Positions 29,983-39,442 are shown, numbered from the stretch's first letter. The stretch is DNA of 64,000 nucleotides from Kitasatospora xanthocidica (GCF_014656195.1 NZ_BNBY01000004.1:154329-218328); one strand, 5' to 3'. Notes: generated from the sequence alone by a model not told the origin. Numbers and translations: made by a program.

Positions 29983-30522
29983 TCACAGCCCCAGGACGCC
30001 GAGGGCGGTGGTCCAGTCCTCGGCGATCGCGGCGCGGGCGTCGTCCAGGCCGACCCGGCCGCCGCAGACCGCGTTCTTGAGCTTGGTCTCGACGGAGTCC
30101 TTGCTCTGCGCCGGCTGGCTGCCGTAGCGGGGCTCGGGCCAGAGGTTGGCCGGGTCGCGCGGGGCGCCGCCGAGCTCCAGCGGCACGAGGTGGTCCTCCT
30201 CGTAGTCGGCCGTGCTGGTGTCCGCGTAGCCGTACTGGGCGATCTGCCGCACCTTCAGCGGGTTGGTGTAGCTGGTCGGCGGGCGGACGGTGGCGGTCCA
30301 GCCGGAGACGCAGATGGTCTGCCCGATGGTGTCCTGGGTGACGTCCGGGTTGTACGCGCCGGGGGTGCAGCTCGGGTCGGGCAGGGGAAGGTAGGCCTGC
30401 GAACAACTCGCGGTGACGGTACGGGAGTTCGCGGTGACGGCGTGGGCGGTGCCGACGGCGAGCCCGGCGGCGGCGAGGGCGGTCGCCGTGGCGACGACGG
30501 TCAGGCGCTGACGGAGCATCAT
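29983..30522 (-). CDS. Secreted HNH-like protein
   Basis: 179 residues from ATG 30522, AGGAGA seven bases upstream. Signal peptide with signal peptidase cleavage near AHA-VT (about residue 28). The mature part has a short Cys pair (SCSQAYLPLPDPSCTPG) and the segment YEEDHLVPLELGGAPRDPANLWPEP, which has the D-H-L...N-L-W pattern of HNH nuclease-like domains (metal-binding His and Asn). Secreted nuclease activity is plausible but the second metal His is not obvious. Regulation unknown. Confidence 0.8.
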   Translation of the reverse strand: MMLRQRLTVVATATALAAAGLAVGTAHAVTANSRTVTASCSQAYLPLPDPSCTPGAYNPDVTQDTIGQTICVSGWTATVRPPTSYTNPLKVRQIAQYGYADTSTADYEEDHLVPLELGGAPRDPANLWPEPRYGSQPAQSKDSVETKLKNAVCGGRVGLDDARAAIAEDWTTALGVLGL

Positions 30523-30723
30523 GGGGAAGTCTCCTGGGCCGGCCCGGTCGGTCACCGGGCGACTGTGTTCATGACACCACCGCACCGGCGACGACCGTCA
30601 GTCCCGGTGCGTGAACGCCCGGTGACCCGGTCTTCACAACCCCGGCCGGCCTTCACAACCCTGCCCGGCCCTGGCCGACCGCGACCGGTCCCGGCCCCGG
30701 CCCCGGCCGTCGAGGAGCCCCGA

Positions 30724-31278
30724 TCAGCCCCGGAGCACGGCGAGTTCGATCTCCCGCCCCGGCACCCCACCGGGCACGGGCAGCGCCACGCCGGTGTGCT
30801 CGAAGCCGGCCTTGACGTACATCGCCTCGGCCCGGGCGTTGTCCTCGTGGACGAACAGCCGCACCCGCTCGATCCGGGGGTCGGTCAGCGACCACGCCCA
30901 GTCCCGGGCGGCCCGGATGAGGTCGGGCGCCAGCCCGGTGCCACGCGCCTCGGGCCGGACGTAGACCGCGACGATGTGCGCCTGCTCGACCTCGATGACG
31001 TCGCCCTCCAGGGCGGCCGGCCCGCCGGGGTGCTCGATCAGCACGCTGACCGTGCCGAGCCAGCGCCCGTCCGCGTCCTCGGCGACGAACTGCGCCACCG
31101 CGGAGCCCTCGGCTGCGCCCGTCGCGCGGCCCTGCCAGAACTCGTCGGGCCTGGCGGCCGCCTGCTCGTGGGTCTCCAGGAAGGCGATGGCCGCGACCGG
31201 GTCCCGCAGCGCGTCCAGCCGGATCTCCCTGACCCGCGCCCAGTCCTCTTGCCGTACACGTCTGATGATGGTGCTCAT
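30724..31278 (-). CDS. GNAT acetyltransferase
   Basis: 184 residues. STIIRRVRQEDWARVREIRLDALRD start, acetyl-CoA loop RPEARGTGLAPDLIRAARDWAWS, then RVRLFVHEDNARAEAMYVKAGFEHTGVA. All family landmarks intact. Substrate unknown. Confidence 0.9.
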   Translation of the reverse strand: MSTIIRRVRQEDWARVREIRLDALRDPVAAIAFLETHEQAAARPDEFWQGRATGAAEGSAVAQFVAEDADGRWLGTVSVLIEHPGGPAALEGDVIEVEQAHIVAVYVRPEARGTGLAPDLIRAARDWAWSLTDPRIERVRLFVHEDNARAEAMYVKAGFEHTGVALPVPGGVPGREIELAVLRG

Positions 31279-31369
31279 CTCGTGATCATTTCATCGGCCC
31301 CGGTGGCCGCCGCAACCGGAAATCCGGGTGCCCTCCGCAGCACGCCGACCCGCACCACACCGCCCCGCC

Positions 31370-32278
31370 TCAAGCCGCCCCGCCACCGCCCTCCCCCAGC
31401 AGCCGCGCCAGCAGCGCCGCCGGCCCCTCCGGCAGGCTGCCGTGCACCAGCTCGGTGCGGTGCACCAGCCGGGGCGCGGCGATCGGCGCGCACGCCACCC
31501 CGGGCACCCCGGCCGGCAGCGGTTCGGGCAGCAGCGTCAGCCCGTGCCCGGCGGCGACCAGCGCGAGCAGCCCGTGCAGGTCGGTGCCCTCGTAGCGGGT
31601 GGCGGGCCGGAAGCCGTCGACGCCGGTGGCCGCGCGCAGCCGGGCCACCGGCGGGGTGAGGTCGGGGGCGTCCAGCCAGCGAGCGGCGGAGAGGTCGGCG
31701 AGCGCGAGGCCGCCGCGGCCGGCCAGCGGGTGGCCGGCCGGCAGGGCGACGGCGACCGGCCGTTCGGCCACCGCGACGGTGCGCAGCGGGCCGACCTCGG
31801 GCAGCGGCAGCGGGTCGCTGGGTGCGGCGAGGCCGTCGATCAGGGCGAGGTCGACCTCGCCGGTGGCGACCTGGGCGGGCAGCACGTCCTGGGCGAGGAC
31901 CCGGACCACCGGTTCCACCCGCGGGTACGCCCGGCGCACCTCGCCGAGCGCGCGCCCCAGCGCCGCCCCGACCGCCAGCGGGGTGGCGCCGAGAACCAGC
32001 CGGGCGCTCGGGGCACCGGCCAGGCGCGCGACGTCGGCGCGCGCCGCCTCCAGCCGGACCAGCAGCGGCGCGGCGTGTTCCAGCAGCCGCCGCCCGGCCT
32101 CGGTCGGGCCGACCGGGCGGCGGACCAGCAGGGCGGTGCCGAGGTCCGCCTCCAGCGCGGCGATCTGCTGGGAGACCGCGGACTGGGTGTAACCGAGTTC
32201 CCGCGCCGCGTCCGAGAAGGAGCCGACACGGGTGACGGTGACGAAGGTGCGCAGCTGCTGGGGATCCACGGCGGCCAT
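31370..32278 (-). CDS. LysR-family transcriptional regulator
   Basis: 302 residues from ATG 32278. HTH at 3-62 (PQQLRTFVTVTRVGSFSDAARELGYTQSAVSQQIAALEADLG), then a co-inducer-binding domain. LysR proteins generally autorepress and control the divergent gene, here the amidotransferase-like gene at 32349 with a 70-bp shared intergenic region. Confidence 0.93.
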   Translation of the reverse strand: MAAVDPQQLRTFVTVTRVGSFSDAARELGYTQSAVSQQIAALEADLGTALLVRRPVGPTEAGRRLLEHAAPLLVRLEAARADVARLAGAPSARLVLGATPLAVGAALGRALGEVRRAYPRVEPVVRVLAQDVLPAQVATGEVDLALIDGLAAPSDPLPLPEVGPLRTVAVAERPVAVALPAGHPLAGRGGLALADLSAARWLDAPDLTPPVARLRAATGVDGFRPATRYEGTDLHGLLALVAAGHGLTLLPEPLPAGVPGVACAPIAAPRLVHRTELVHGSLPEGPAALLARLLGEGGGGAA

Positions 32279-32348
32279 CAACCGATCTGATCGAGAGGTA
32301 AGAAATCATCGTTGGCGCTGATCTCGGGTGCGGGGTCAGGATAGCCGC

Positions 32349-33083
32349 ATGACCTACCTGACCCCGCGGATCGCCCTGGTCGGCGACCGCTCCCCCGCCG
32401 TCCGCTCGCACGCCCGCATCCCCGGCCTGCTCGACGCCCTCGCCGAGCACGACCGGCTCGTCCTGGACGCCTACTGGATCCCGACCGAGAACGCCGGGGA
32501 GCCCGGCGCCCTGGACGGCTTCGACGCGATCTGGCTGCTCCCCGGCAGCCCGTACCGCAGCGAGGCCGGCGCCCTGGCCGCCGTCCGGACCGCCCGCGAG
32601 CGCGGCATCCCCTTCCTCGGCACCTGCGCCGGCTTCCAGCACGCGGTGCTGGAGTACGCCCGCGACGTCTGCGGCCTGACCGACGCCGTCCACGCCGAGG
32701 AGCACCCCGACCGGGAGCAGCAGGTGATCGCCCCGCTGAGCTGCTCGCTGGTCGGCCACGAGGGCGCCGTCACCGTCACCCCGGGCAGCCTCGCCGAGCG
32801 CGTCCTCGGCACCACCCGCACCCAGGAGCGCTACCACTGCGCGTACGGTCTCAACGCCGCCTACCTGGACCGGCTGCGCGCCCACGGCCTGCGGTTCAGC
32901 GGCGCCGACGAGTCGGGCGAGGTGCGGATCCTGGAGCTGTCGGACCAGGACCACCCGTTCTTCCTCGCCTCGCTGTTCCAGCCCGAGCTGTCCGGCGACG
33001 GCACCCGGGCGCACGCCATGATCCGCGCGCTGGCCGGCGCCGCCGTGGCCCACGCGGACACCGCCTGGTCCGTCACCGCCTGA
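32349..33083 (+). CDS. Class I glutamine amidotransferase-like protein (CTP synthase C-terminal type)
   Basis: 244 residues. The nucleophile motif is FLGTCAGFQHA (Cys93) and the end has LFQPELSGDG, where the catalytic His of the usual H-P-E is Gln but the Glu is kept. The fold matches the amidotransferase domain of CTP synthase as a stand-alone protein. Loss of the His questions glutaminase activity. Divergent from the LysR gene, its likely regulator. Confidence 0.85.
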   Translation: MTYLTPRIALVGDRSPAVRSHARIPGLLDALAEHDRLVLDAYWIPTENAGEPGALDGFDAIWLLPGSPYRSEAGALAAVRTARERGIPFLGTCAGFQHAVLEYARDVCGLTDAVHAEEHPDREQQVIAPLSCSLVGHEGAVTVTPGSLAERVLGTTRTQERYHCAYGLNAAYLDRLRAHGLRFSGADESGEVRILELSDQDHPFFLASLFQPELSGDGTRAHAMIRALAGAAVAHADTAWSVTA

Positions 33084-33147
33084 CCCGGCCGTCGCTGCCT
33101 GACCCGGCTGGCACCGCCCGACCCGGCCGACACCGCCCGACCCTGCC

Positions 33148-33765
33148 TCACATCGGCAGCGACCGCAGCCGCACCGGCCCCTCCGGCCACCCGGCGCCCG
33201 CCGCCAGCGGCGCCCACATGGTGCGCAGCGGCATCACCGCCAGCCGCCCCTCCGGCTGCTCCACCGTCACCTCCTCCGCCACCTCCCGGAAGCCCATCCC
33301 CCGGTAGAAGGCGGCCAGCGGTGGACGGCAGAACAGCAGCGCGTGCCGGTGGCCGAGCGTGCGCGCGTGGTCCAGGGCGGCCCCGACCACGGTGCGCGCG
33401 AGGCCGCCGCCGCGCCGGTCGGGGGCCACGCAGACCCCGCCGACGCCCATCACCACCAGGTCGGTACCGCCCGCGGTGAGCGGCAGCGGCAGCAGTCCGG
33501 TGTGGGCGACGAGCCGGCCGTCGGCGGCCCGGACCCCGAAGTGGATCTCCTTGGGCAGGAAGGTCAGCCCGGTGTACGCGACGCCGTACGGGTCGGCCCC
33601 GGGGCCGAGGACCTCCTCCTGCTCGGCGCGGGTGTACCGCGCCAGCCGCTCGACGGCCGGCGGCCCGGTGACGACCGGCGCCCCGGCCGGGTGCTGCTCG
33701 GTGCCGTCCTGCTCGCTCGGGTGCTGCTCGGCCGGGTGCTGCTCCGGCTGAAAACGATCATTCAT
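33148..33765 (-). CDS. GNAT acetyltransferase with repetitive N-terminus
   Basis: 205 residues from ATG 33765. The first ~30 residues are repeats of EQHPA/EQHPS, encoded by an imperfect 15-bp repeat. The GNAT domain follows with acetyl-CoA loop VCVAPDRRGGGLARTVVGAALDHA and the AAFYRGMGFREVAEE strand. Substrate unknown. Confidence 0.86.
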   Translation of the reverse strand: MNDRFQPEQHPAEQHPSEQDGTEQHPAGAPVVTGPPAVERLARYTRAEQEEVLGPGADPYGVAYTGLTFLPKEIHFGVRAADGRLVAHTGLLPLPLTAGGTDLVVMGVGGVCVAPDRRGGGLARTVVGAALDHARTLGHRHALLFCRPPLAAFYRGMGFREVAEEVTVEQPEGRLAVMPLRTMWAPLAAGAGWPEGPVRLRSLPM

Positions 33766-33867
33766 CCCGCCATGCTCTCCCCCACCGGCGGCTCTTCGAC
33801 AGTCCCTTCCCGGCCACTCGCTCCGGAGACCGTCCCGGCCGCACCGCGCTGTGGAACCATTCCCCTC

Positions 33868-35100
33868 ATGCAGCAGCCCACCGACCCGTCGGTCGCCGAC
33901 CCCGACGCCCCGCTGCTCGGCCCGCCGCTGCGCCTGCCCCACCCGGTCCGGGCCCTGGGACCGACCGCGCTGGTCCTGCTGGTGCTCGTCCCGCTCGCCG
34001 CGAAGGACCCCGACTTCGGCCCGACCGTCTCACCGCCGGTCAACGCCGCCCTGATGGCGTTCGGCGGCCTCGCCCTGGCCCTGCGCCGCCGGCACCCGGC
34101 GGCGGTCACCGCGGCCACCCTGCTGAGCGGTCAGCTCCCGCTCGCCATCGCCCTGTACGGGCTGGCGGCGCGGCGCGGCGGCACGGTGCCGCTGTACGCG
34201 CTGGCGGCCGCGGCCGAGCTGCGGCTGCTCGTCCCCTTCGACCTCGGGGACGTCGGCACCCCCTCCTCGCTCGCCGGCCTGGTCGAGGACCCGCTGGTCT
34301 TCGGCGCGGTCCCGCTCGTCCTCGGGCTGGCCACCCACGGCCGCGCCCACACCGTCCGGGTGCTCGCCGAGCGCAACCGCTTCCTCGGCGAACGCAACCG
34401 GCTGCTGGAGGAGGCCCGCCGGCACGCCGGGGAACGCGCCACGGCCGCCGAACGCGCCCGGCTGGCGCGGGAGATGCACGACGTGGTCTCCAACCGGGTC
34501 TCGCTGATCACCCTGCACGCGGGCGCCGCCCAGGTCGCCCACGCCGGGGACCCGACCGCCGTACGGGAGACGCTCGGCCTGATCCGCGCCCTCGGCCTGC
34601 AGGCGCTCACCGAACTGCGCGGCCTGCTGGGCGTACTGACCACGCCCGCCGACCGGGCGCCCTCGCTGCGCGGCCTGCCCACCCTCGTCGAGGAGTCCCG
34701 GCAGGCCGGCCTCGCGGTCGGACTGACCGTCACCGGCCCGGCCGACGGGCCGGCCGCGCCCGGGCCCGCCGTGCAGTACGCGGCCTACCGGATCGTCCAG
34801 GAGGCGCTGACCAACGCGCACAAGCACGCCCCGGCCGCCGAGGTGGCCGTCACCGTCGAGGTCCGGCCGGACGGGCTGCGCCTGGCGGTGGTCAACTCCC
34901 CCACGGGCGGCACCGACCTGAGGGACACCGGGCCGGACGGCGGCCCGGAGCTGCCCTCCGGCGGCCACGGCCTGACCGGCATGCACACCCGGGCCGGCGA
35001 CCTCGGCGGCGCCCTGCACGCCGGACCGACCCCGGAGGGCGGCTTCGCCGTCCGGGCCCGGCTGCCGCTCGGCGCCCCGCGAGCCGTACCCGCCACCTGA
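33868..35100 (+). CDS. Sensor histidine kinase, HisKA_3 (NarL-type) family
   Basis: 410 residues from ATG 33868. An N-terminal membrane domain has four to five helices (about 30-170), followed by a coiled-coil dimerisation region with the phospho-His in AREMHDVVSNRVSLITLHAG, then a HATPase: QYAAYRIVQEALTNAHKHAP (N box), a G1-like VVNSPTGG and GHGLTGMHTRAGDLGG (G2). No response regulator gene lies next to it, so it is an orphan in this window. Signal unknown. Confidence 0.9.
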   Translation: MQQPTDPSVADPDAPLLGPPLRLPHPVRALGPTALVLLVLVPLAAKDPDFGPTVSPPVNAALMAFGGLALALRRRHPAAVTAATLLSGQLPLAIALYGLAARRGGTVPLYALAAAAELRLLVPFDLGDVGTPSSLAGLVEDPLVFGAVPLVLGLATHGRAHTVRVLAERNRFLGERNRLLEEARRHAGERATAAERARLAREMHDVVSNRVSLITLHAGAAQVAHAGDPTAVRETLGLIRALGLQALTELRGLLGVLTTPADRAPSLRGLPTLVEESRQAGLAVGLTVTGPADGPAAPGPAVQYAAYRIVQEALTNAHKHAPAAEVAVTVEVRPDGLRLAVVNSPTGGTDLRDTGPDGGPELPSGGHGLTGMHTRAGDLGGALHAGPTPEGGFAVRARLPLGAPRAVPAT

Positions 35101-35158
35101 GCCCCGCGGGCCCCGAGCAGCCCTGAAGGCCTCGCACGGCCCCCGGCTCAGGCCCGGC

Positions 35159-35758
35159 TCAGGCCGCCGCGCGCTCCGCCAGCTCCGCCCAGACCTCGTC
35201 CACCCGGGCCGTCAGCTCCGCCAGCCCGCCACCGTTGTCGATCACCAGGTCCGCGATCGACAGCCGGTCCACCCGGGAGGCCTGCGCGTCCATCCGGGCC
35301 AGGGCCTCCGCCTCGGCCATCCCGCGCAGCCGCACCAGCCGGTCGAGCCGCACCTCGTCGGCCGCGTCGACCACCACGATCAGGTCGAACAGCGACGCCA
35401 GCCCGTTCTCGGCCAGCAGCGGCACGTCGTGCACCACGACCGCGTCGGGCGCGGCGGCGGCCTCCAGTTCGGCGGAGCGGGCCCGCACCAGCGGGTGGAC
35501 GATCGCGTTCAGCGCCTTCAGCCGCTCGGGGTCGGCGAACACGATCGCCCCGAGGGCCGGGCGGTCCAGCGTGCCGTCCTCCCGCAGCACCCCCGGGCCG
35601 AACTCGGCGGCCACGGCCGCCAGACCGTCCGTCCCGGGGGCGACCACCTCGCGGGCGATCACGTCGGAGTCCACGATCACCGCGCCGTGCGCGGCGAACA
35701 GCCGGGACACCTCGCTCTTGCCCGCCCCGATGCCACCCGTCAGTCCGATCTTCAGCAT
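35159..35758 (-). CDS. coaE: Dephospho-CoA kinase
   Basis: 199 residues. P-loop [21 protein letters not shown], then [14 protein letters not shown], and '[31 protein letters not shown]', all typical. It phosphorylates dephospho-CoA, the last step of coenzyme A synthesis. It lies in the coaE-rpsA-polA neighbourhood that is conserved in streptomycetes. Normal length for the single-domain form. Confidence 0.96.
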   Translation of the reverse strand: MLKIGLTGGIGAGKSEVSRLFAAHGAVIVDSDVIAREVVAPGTDGLAAVAAEFGPGVLREDGTLDRPALGAIVFADPERLKALNAIVHPLVRARSAELEAAAAPDAVVVHDVPLLAENGLASLFDLIVVVDAADEVRLDRLVRLRGMAEAEALARMDAQASRVDRLSIADLVIDNGGGLAELTARVDEVWAELAERAAA

Positions 35759-35826
35759 GGCGCCAGGCTACCGGCGCACCACCGGACCCGTCAGCACCGG
35801 GCAGCCGCCCCCGCGGCAGCAACCGG

Positions 35827-36468
35827 TCAGCCCAGCTCCAGGCTCTCCCCGTCCCCGAGGAGCGCCAGCTCCGCGCCCGTGCCCGGCCCGTCCGGCCCGA
35901 CCAGCCGGCTGTGCACGGCGAACCCGGCCGGGCTGAGCACCGCCTCGTGGACCGGCACGGCCCGGCGCGGCCCCGCCTCCCGGACGTAGTCGACCACCTC
36001 GGAGGCCTTGCTCCACGGCGCGGCGAGCGGCAGCAGCAGGGTGTCCACGGCGTGCGGCGGCACGGTGAAGGCGTCGCCGGGATGGAAGAGCCGGCCGTCG
36101 AAGAGGAAGCCGATGTTCCTGACCGGCGGCATGTCCGGGTGGATCACCGCGTGCCACTCGCCGTGCACCGAGACGCCGAGCCCGCCGAGCTCGAAGGCGT
36201 CGCCCTCGCCGACCGCGGTGACCCGCTGCGCGACGCCCTCCAGCTGGGCGGCGACGGTGCTGTTGGTCCACACCCGCAGCGCCGGGTCGGCCTCCAGCGC
36301 GGCGCGCAGCCGGGACTCCTCGAAGTGGTCCATGTGCTCGTGGGTGATCAGGACGGCGTCCGCCCCGGCCAGGGCGGCGGGGTCGGTGAACACCCCGGGG
36401 TCGACGACGACGGTGGTGTCGCCGTGCTCGACGCGTACGCAGGCGTGTCCGAACTTGGTGATTCGCAT
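35827..36468 (-). CDS. Metallo-beta-lactamase-fold hydrolase (UlaG-like)
   Basis: 213 residues. MRITKFGHACVRVEHGDTTVVVDPGVF, then the metal motif ITHEHMDHFEE (HxHxDH), GRLFHPGDAF and the final PVHEAVLS. Single-domain, similar to putative metal-dependent hydrolases of the UlaG type. TAGTGT lies seven bases before the ATG, so it is likely leaderless. It is divergent from the MarR gene and shares its operator-like palindromes (36480-36505). Confidence 0.9.
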   Translation of the reverse strand: MRITKFGHACVRVEHGDTTVVVDPGVFTDPAALAGADAVLITHEHMDHFEESRLRAALEADPALRVWTNSTVAAQLEGVAQRVTAVGEGDAFELGGLGVSVHGEWHAVIHPDMPPVRNIGFLFDGRLFHPGDAFTVPPHAVDTLLLPLAAPWSKASEVVDYVREAGPRRAVPVHEAVLSPAGFAVHSRLVGPDGPGTGAELALLGDGESLELG

Positions 36469-36479
36469 GGCAAAACACT

Positions 36480-36505
36480 ACAGCAAAGCTGTACAGCAGT
36501 GCTGT
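36480..36505. promoter_or_regulatory. Two adjacent ACAGC...GCTGT palindromes, candidate MarR operator
   Basis: ACAGC-AAA-GCTGT (36480-36492) and ACAGCA-G-TGCTGT (36493-36505) abut with a 13-bp centre spacing in the 61-bp divergent region between the hydrolase and marR-type gene. They overlap or flank both leaderless promoters (TAGTGT for the hydrolase; TAGACT, 36518-36523, for the regulator). Confidence 0.65.
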
Positions 36506-36529
36506 GGAAATTCCGGATAGACTGCTCCC

Positions 36530-36985
36530 ATGCCCAACGACGCCCCCGACACCGGCACCCCCGGCACCCCGCACCCGGACACCCTGGAACTCGCCGCCGA
36601 CCTGCGCGCCGCCCTCGGCGGCCTGGTCCGCGCCCTGCGCGACAGCGACGACCTGCCGCCGAACCAGGCCGCGGTGCTCGGCCTGCTGGTCCGCGACGAA
36701 CGCTCCTGCACCGTGGCCGAACTCGCCGACCTCCGGCGCGTCCGCCACCAGTCGATGGCCCGCACCGTCGCCCTGATGGCCGAGGCGGGCCTGGTCGCCC
36801 AGCAGCCCCACCCCACCGACGGCCGCAAGCAGCTCATCGCCGTCACCGCGGCCGGCCGCGCCGCCCTGCTCGACCAACGCGCCCGCCGCGAGCACCACAT
36901 CGCCACCGCGATCGAGGCCCGTCTCACCCCCGAGGAACGGGCCCGCCTGCGCGGCGCCGTCGCCCTGCTGGACCGCCTGCGCTGA
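36530..36985 (+). CDS. MarR-family transcriptional regulator
   Basis: 151 residues from ATG 36530; TAGACT six bases upstream, leaderless. Winged helix CTVAELADLRRVRHQSMARTVALMAEAGLVAQQPHPTDGRKQL with the DGR wing motif. It lies between a metallo-hydrolase (divergent) and an MMPL exporter (convergent), a familiar drug-responsive arrangement. Likely autoregulated through 36480-36505. Confidence 0.92.
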   Translation: MPNDAPDTGTPGTPHPDTLELAADLRAALGGLVRALRDSDDLPPNQAAVLGLLVRDERSCTVAELADLRRVRHQSMARTVALMAEAGLVAQQPHPTDGRKQLIAVTAAGRAALLDQRARREHHIATAIEARLTPEERARLRGAVALLDRLR

Positions 36986-37025
36986 GCTTCGGCCCAGCTG
37001 GGCCTCGGACCAGCTGACCCTCGGA

Positions 37026-39263
37026 CTAGGAGACCTTCACCAGGCCCTTGTCCACCGGCTCCCCGGCCACCGACTCCCCCTCCGCCGCCCGCGGCGTCGG
37101 GATGACCGCCGCCGGCCGGATCTCCGGCAGGTCGACGTGCTCGCTCAGCCCGAACCGCCGGTGCAGTCGCCGCAGCGGCGCGGGCGCCCACCAGTTGAAC
37201 TCGCCGAACAGGCTCATCGCGGCGGGCACCAGCAGGCAGCGCACCAGGGTGGCGTCCACGGCGACGGCGACGGCCAGGGCGATGCCCATCTGCTTGACCA
37301 TCAGCATGTCCCCGAGCGCGAACCCGGCGAAGACGATCACCATCAGCAGCGCCGCCGAGGTGATGATCCGGCCGCTGCGCTGGACGCCCAGCTCCACCGC
37401 CCGGGTACAGCTGTGCCCCTTGTCCCGCAGTTCCTTGATCCGGGCGAGCAGGAACACCTCGTAGTCCATGGACAGCCCGAAGGCGAAGGCGAAGACCAGC
37501 ACCGGGATGAAGGTCTCCAGGCCGCCGGTCGGGCTGAAGCCGAGCAGCCCGCTGAACCAGCCGTCCTGGAACACCAGGGTGAGCGCGCCGAGCGAGGCGC
37601 CCAGCGAGAGCAGGTTCATCAGCAGTGCCTTGACCGGCATCACCACCGAGCCGGTCATCAGGAACAGCAGCACCAGCGTCCCGACCGCGACCAGCCCGAG
37701 CGCCCACGGGCCGCGCGAGAGCAGTTCCTGCTGGAAGTCGACCACCGAGGCCGCGCCGCCGGTGACGTAGGTCTTCAGCCCGCCCCGGTCGGCCCGCAGT
37801 TCCTCCACCACGTGCTTGGCCTGCCCGCCCTGCGGGTCGCCGTGCACCAGCACGTCGATCGTGGAGACCGCGTCGTTCACCGGGCTCACCGCCCGGACCC
37901 CGCTGACCCCGGGCAGCTTGGCGACCACCTCGTCCGCGTACGCCTGCGCCACCGCCGCGCCGCCCTCGACCACCACCGTGATCGGCGCGGCCGCGACCTG
38001 CGGGAAGCGCTGGTCGACGGTCTCGGCGACCTGCCGCCCGGCCGAGGAGGCGGGCAGTACGGCGGCGCCGGAGTTGCGCATCTCGGCGTGCAGGAAGGGC
38101 GCGCCGGCGGCCATCAGCAGCGCGGTGCAGGCGAGCGCGACCGCGACCGCCCGTTTGCGGACCCGGCGGACGGTCCGGCTGAAGAAGCCCTCGTCGGGCA
38201 CCGGCGCGGTGGGTGTCTTGATCCGCGAGCCGGCGAAGCCGAGCAGCGCGGGGATCAGGGTGAGCGCGGCGGCGACGGCGATCACCACCACGCTCACCCC
38301 GGCCGCGGCCACCGCTCCCAGGACCGGGCTGGTGAAGACGAACAGGCCCGACAGCGCGACGGCCACGGTCAGTCCGGAGAAGGCCACGGTGCGCCCGGCG
38401 GTCGCCGCGGTGCGTTCGACGGCGGCGGCGATGCCCGCGCCGTGGCCGCGTTCCTCGCGGAAACGATTCACCATGAGCAGCGCGTAGTCGATCGAGAGTC
38501 CGAGCCCCAGCACGGTGGCGATCGGCAGCACGCTGGTGTCGATGTCCATGATCTTGCTGAACCCGAACATGGCCAGCAGCGCGCCGCCCACCGAGGCGAC
38601 CGCCCCGATCACCGGCAGCGAGGCCGCCGCGAGCCCGCCGAAGACCAGCACCATGACGACCAGCGTGAGCGGCAGCGTCACCATCTCGCCGAAGCGGGTG
38701 TCCTTCTCCGTCTGCTTCTTGACCTCGTCCTGCAGCACCAGGTCCCCGCCGACGGTCACGTGCGCGCCGCCCGCGCCGTCCAGCGCGGCCAGCCGCTGGG
38801 TGACGGCGTCGGTCTGGGCGGAGGTGGCGGTGTCGGCCAGCCGTACGGTGACCAGGCTCGCCGTCCCGTCGGCGGAGCGCAGCGCGGCCGACGCCGGGCC
38901 GGAGCCGTACGCGTCGAGGGCGGAGGAGACCCCGGGCAGTCCGGTGATCTCGGCGGTGGCCTTCTCGACGGCGGCCCTGACCGCCGGATCGTCCACCGGC
39001 TTGCCGTCCACCACCGCGGTGACGGTGCCCTTGGCCGGGTCGACCGCGGCGACCACCGCGCCGCCCCGGTCGGCCTCGGCGGTGGCGGAGGAGGCCCCGG
39101 CCACCGAGCCCTCGAACACCCGACCCCCGATCAGGACGCCGACGACCAGGACGACGGCCCAGAAGCCGAGCACCCAGCGGCGGTGGCGGAAGCAGAACCG
39201 GCCGAGTGCCGCGAGCCGGCCGCCGACCACGGCGTCGGGGGCGGCGGAGGAGGGTTTGCGCAT
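37026..39263 (-). CDS. MMPL-family RND transporter
   Basis: 745 residues with the usual duplicated layout: TM1 near 35-52, a periplasmic-type loop domain, five helices (about 190-360), TM7, a second loop and five helices near the end. Diagnostic motifs: GLGLSIDYALLMVNRFREE in the first half and its counterpart FAFGLSMDYEVFLLARIKE in the second, with the proton-relay Asp-Tyr pairs. Such proteins export lipids, siderophores or drugs. GAAAGG precedes the ATG. The nearby MarR gene may control it, though no palindrome of that type was seen before this start. Confidence 0.94.
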   Translation of the reverse strand: MRKPSSAAPDAVVGGRLAALGRFCFRHRRWVLGFWAVVLVVGVLIGGRVFEGSVAGASSATAEADRGGAVVAAVDPAKGTVTAVVDGKPVDDPAVRAAVEKATAEITGLPGVSSALDAYGSGPASAALRSADGTASLVTVRLADTATSAQTDAVTQRLAALDGAGGAHVTVGGDLVLQDEVKKQTEKDTRFGEMVTLPLTLVVMVLVFGGLAAASLPVIGAVASVGGALLAMFGFSKIMDIDTSVLPIATVLGLGLSIDYALLMVNRFREERGHGAGIAAAVERTAATAGRTVAFSGLTVAVALSGLFVFTSPVLGAVAAAGVSVVVIAVAAALTLIPALLGFAGSRIKTPTAPVPDEGFFSRTVRRVRKRAVAVALACTALLMAAGAPFLHAEMRNSGAAVLPASSAGRQVAETVDQRFPQVAAAPITVVVEGGAAVAQAYADEVVAKLPGVSGVRAVSPVNDAVSTIDVLVHGDPQGGQAKHVVEELRADRGGLKTYVTGGAASVVDFQQELLSRGPWALGLVAVGTLVLLFLMTGSVVMPVKALLMNLLSLGASLGALTLVFQDGWFSGLLGFSPTGGLETFIPVLVFAFAFGLSMDYEVFLLARIKELRDKGHSCTRAVELGVQRSGRIITSAALLMVIVFAGFALGDMLMVKQMGIALAVAVAVDATLVRCLLVPAAMSLFGEFNWWAPAPLRRLHRRFGLSEHVDLPEIRPAAVIPTPRAAEGESVAGEPVDKGLVKVS

Positions 39264-39404
39264 GAAGGAGCCTTTCGGGCAGTTCCACTCAATGTAGGTG
39301 CAACCCGAACTCCGGCCTATAGAAGGGCAATGAGCCCCTTCTCACACTTGCCTTCACATAAAGAACACATCAGTTGCAAAGTGCAAAAGTCACCCGGGAA
39401 AACG

Positions 39405-39442
39405 AATTGGGCCCCACCCGGAAATCCGGGTGGGGCCCAATT
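39405..39442 (-). terminator. rpsA: Rho-independent terminator of rpsA
   Basis: A perfect 17-bp stem (AATTGGGCCCCACCCGG / its complement) with a 4-base loop lies 32 bp beyond the rpsA stop. On the rpsA strand it is followed by a T-rich stretch (TTCGTTTTCC), one of the few terminators here with a U-tract. The same hairpin can also end leftward-opposed transcription. Confidence 0.9.

Noticed and set aside
36478..39288. Long - strand frame of over 900 codons over the MMPL gene
   Set aside because: Out of frame with the MMPL protein, which has correct membrane topology and motifs; composition is typical of a GC shadow.
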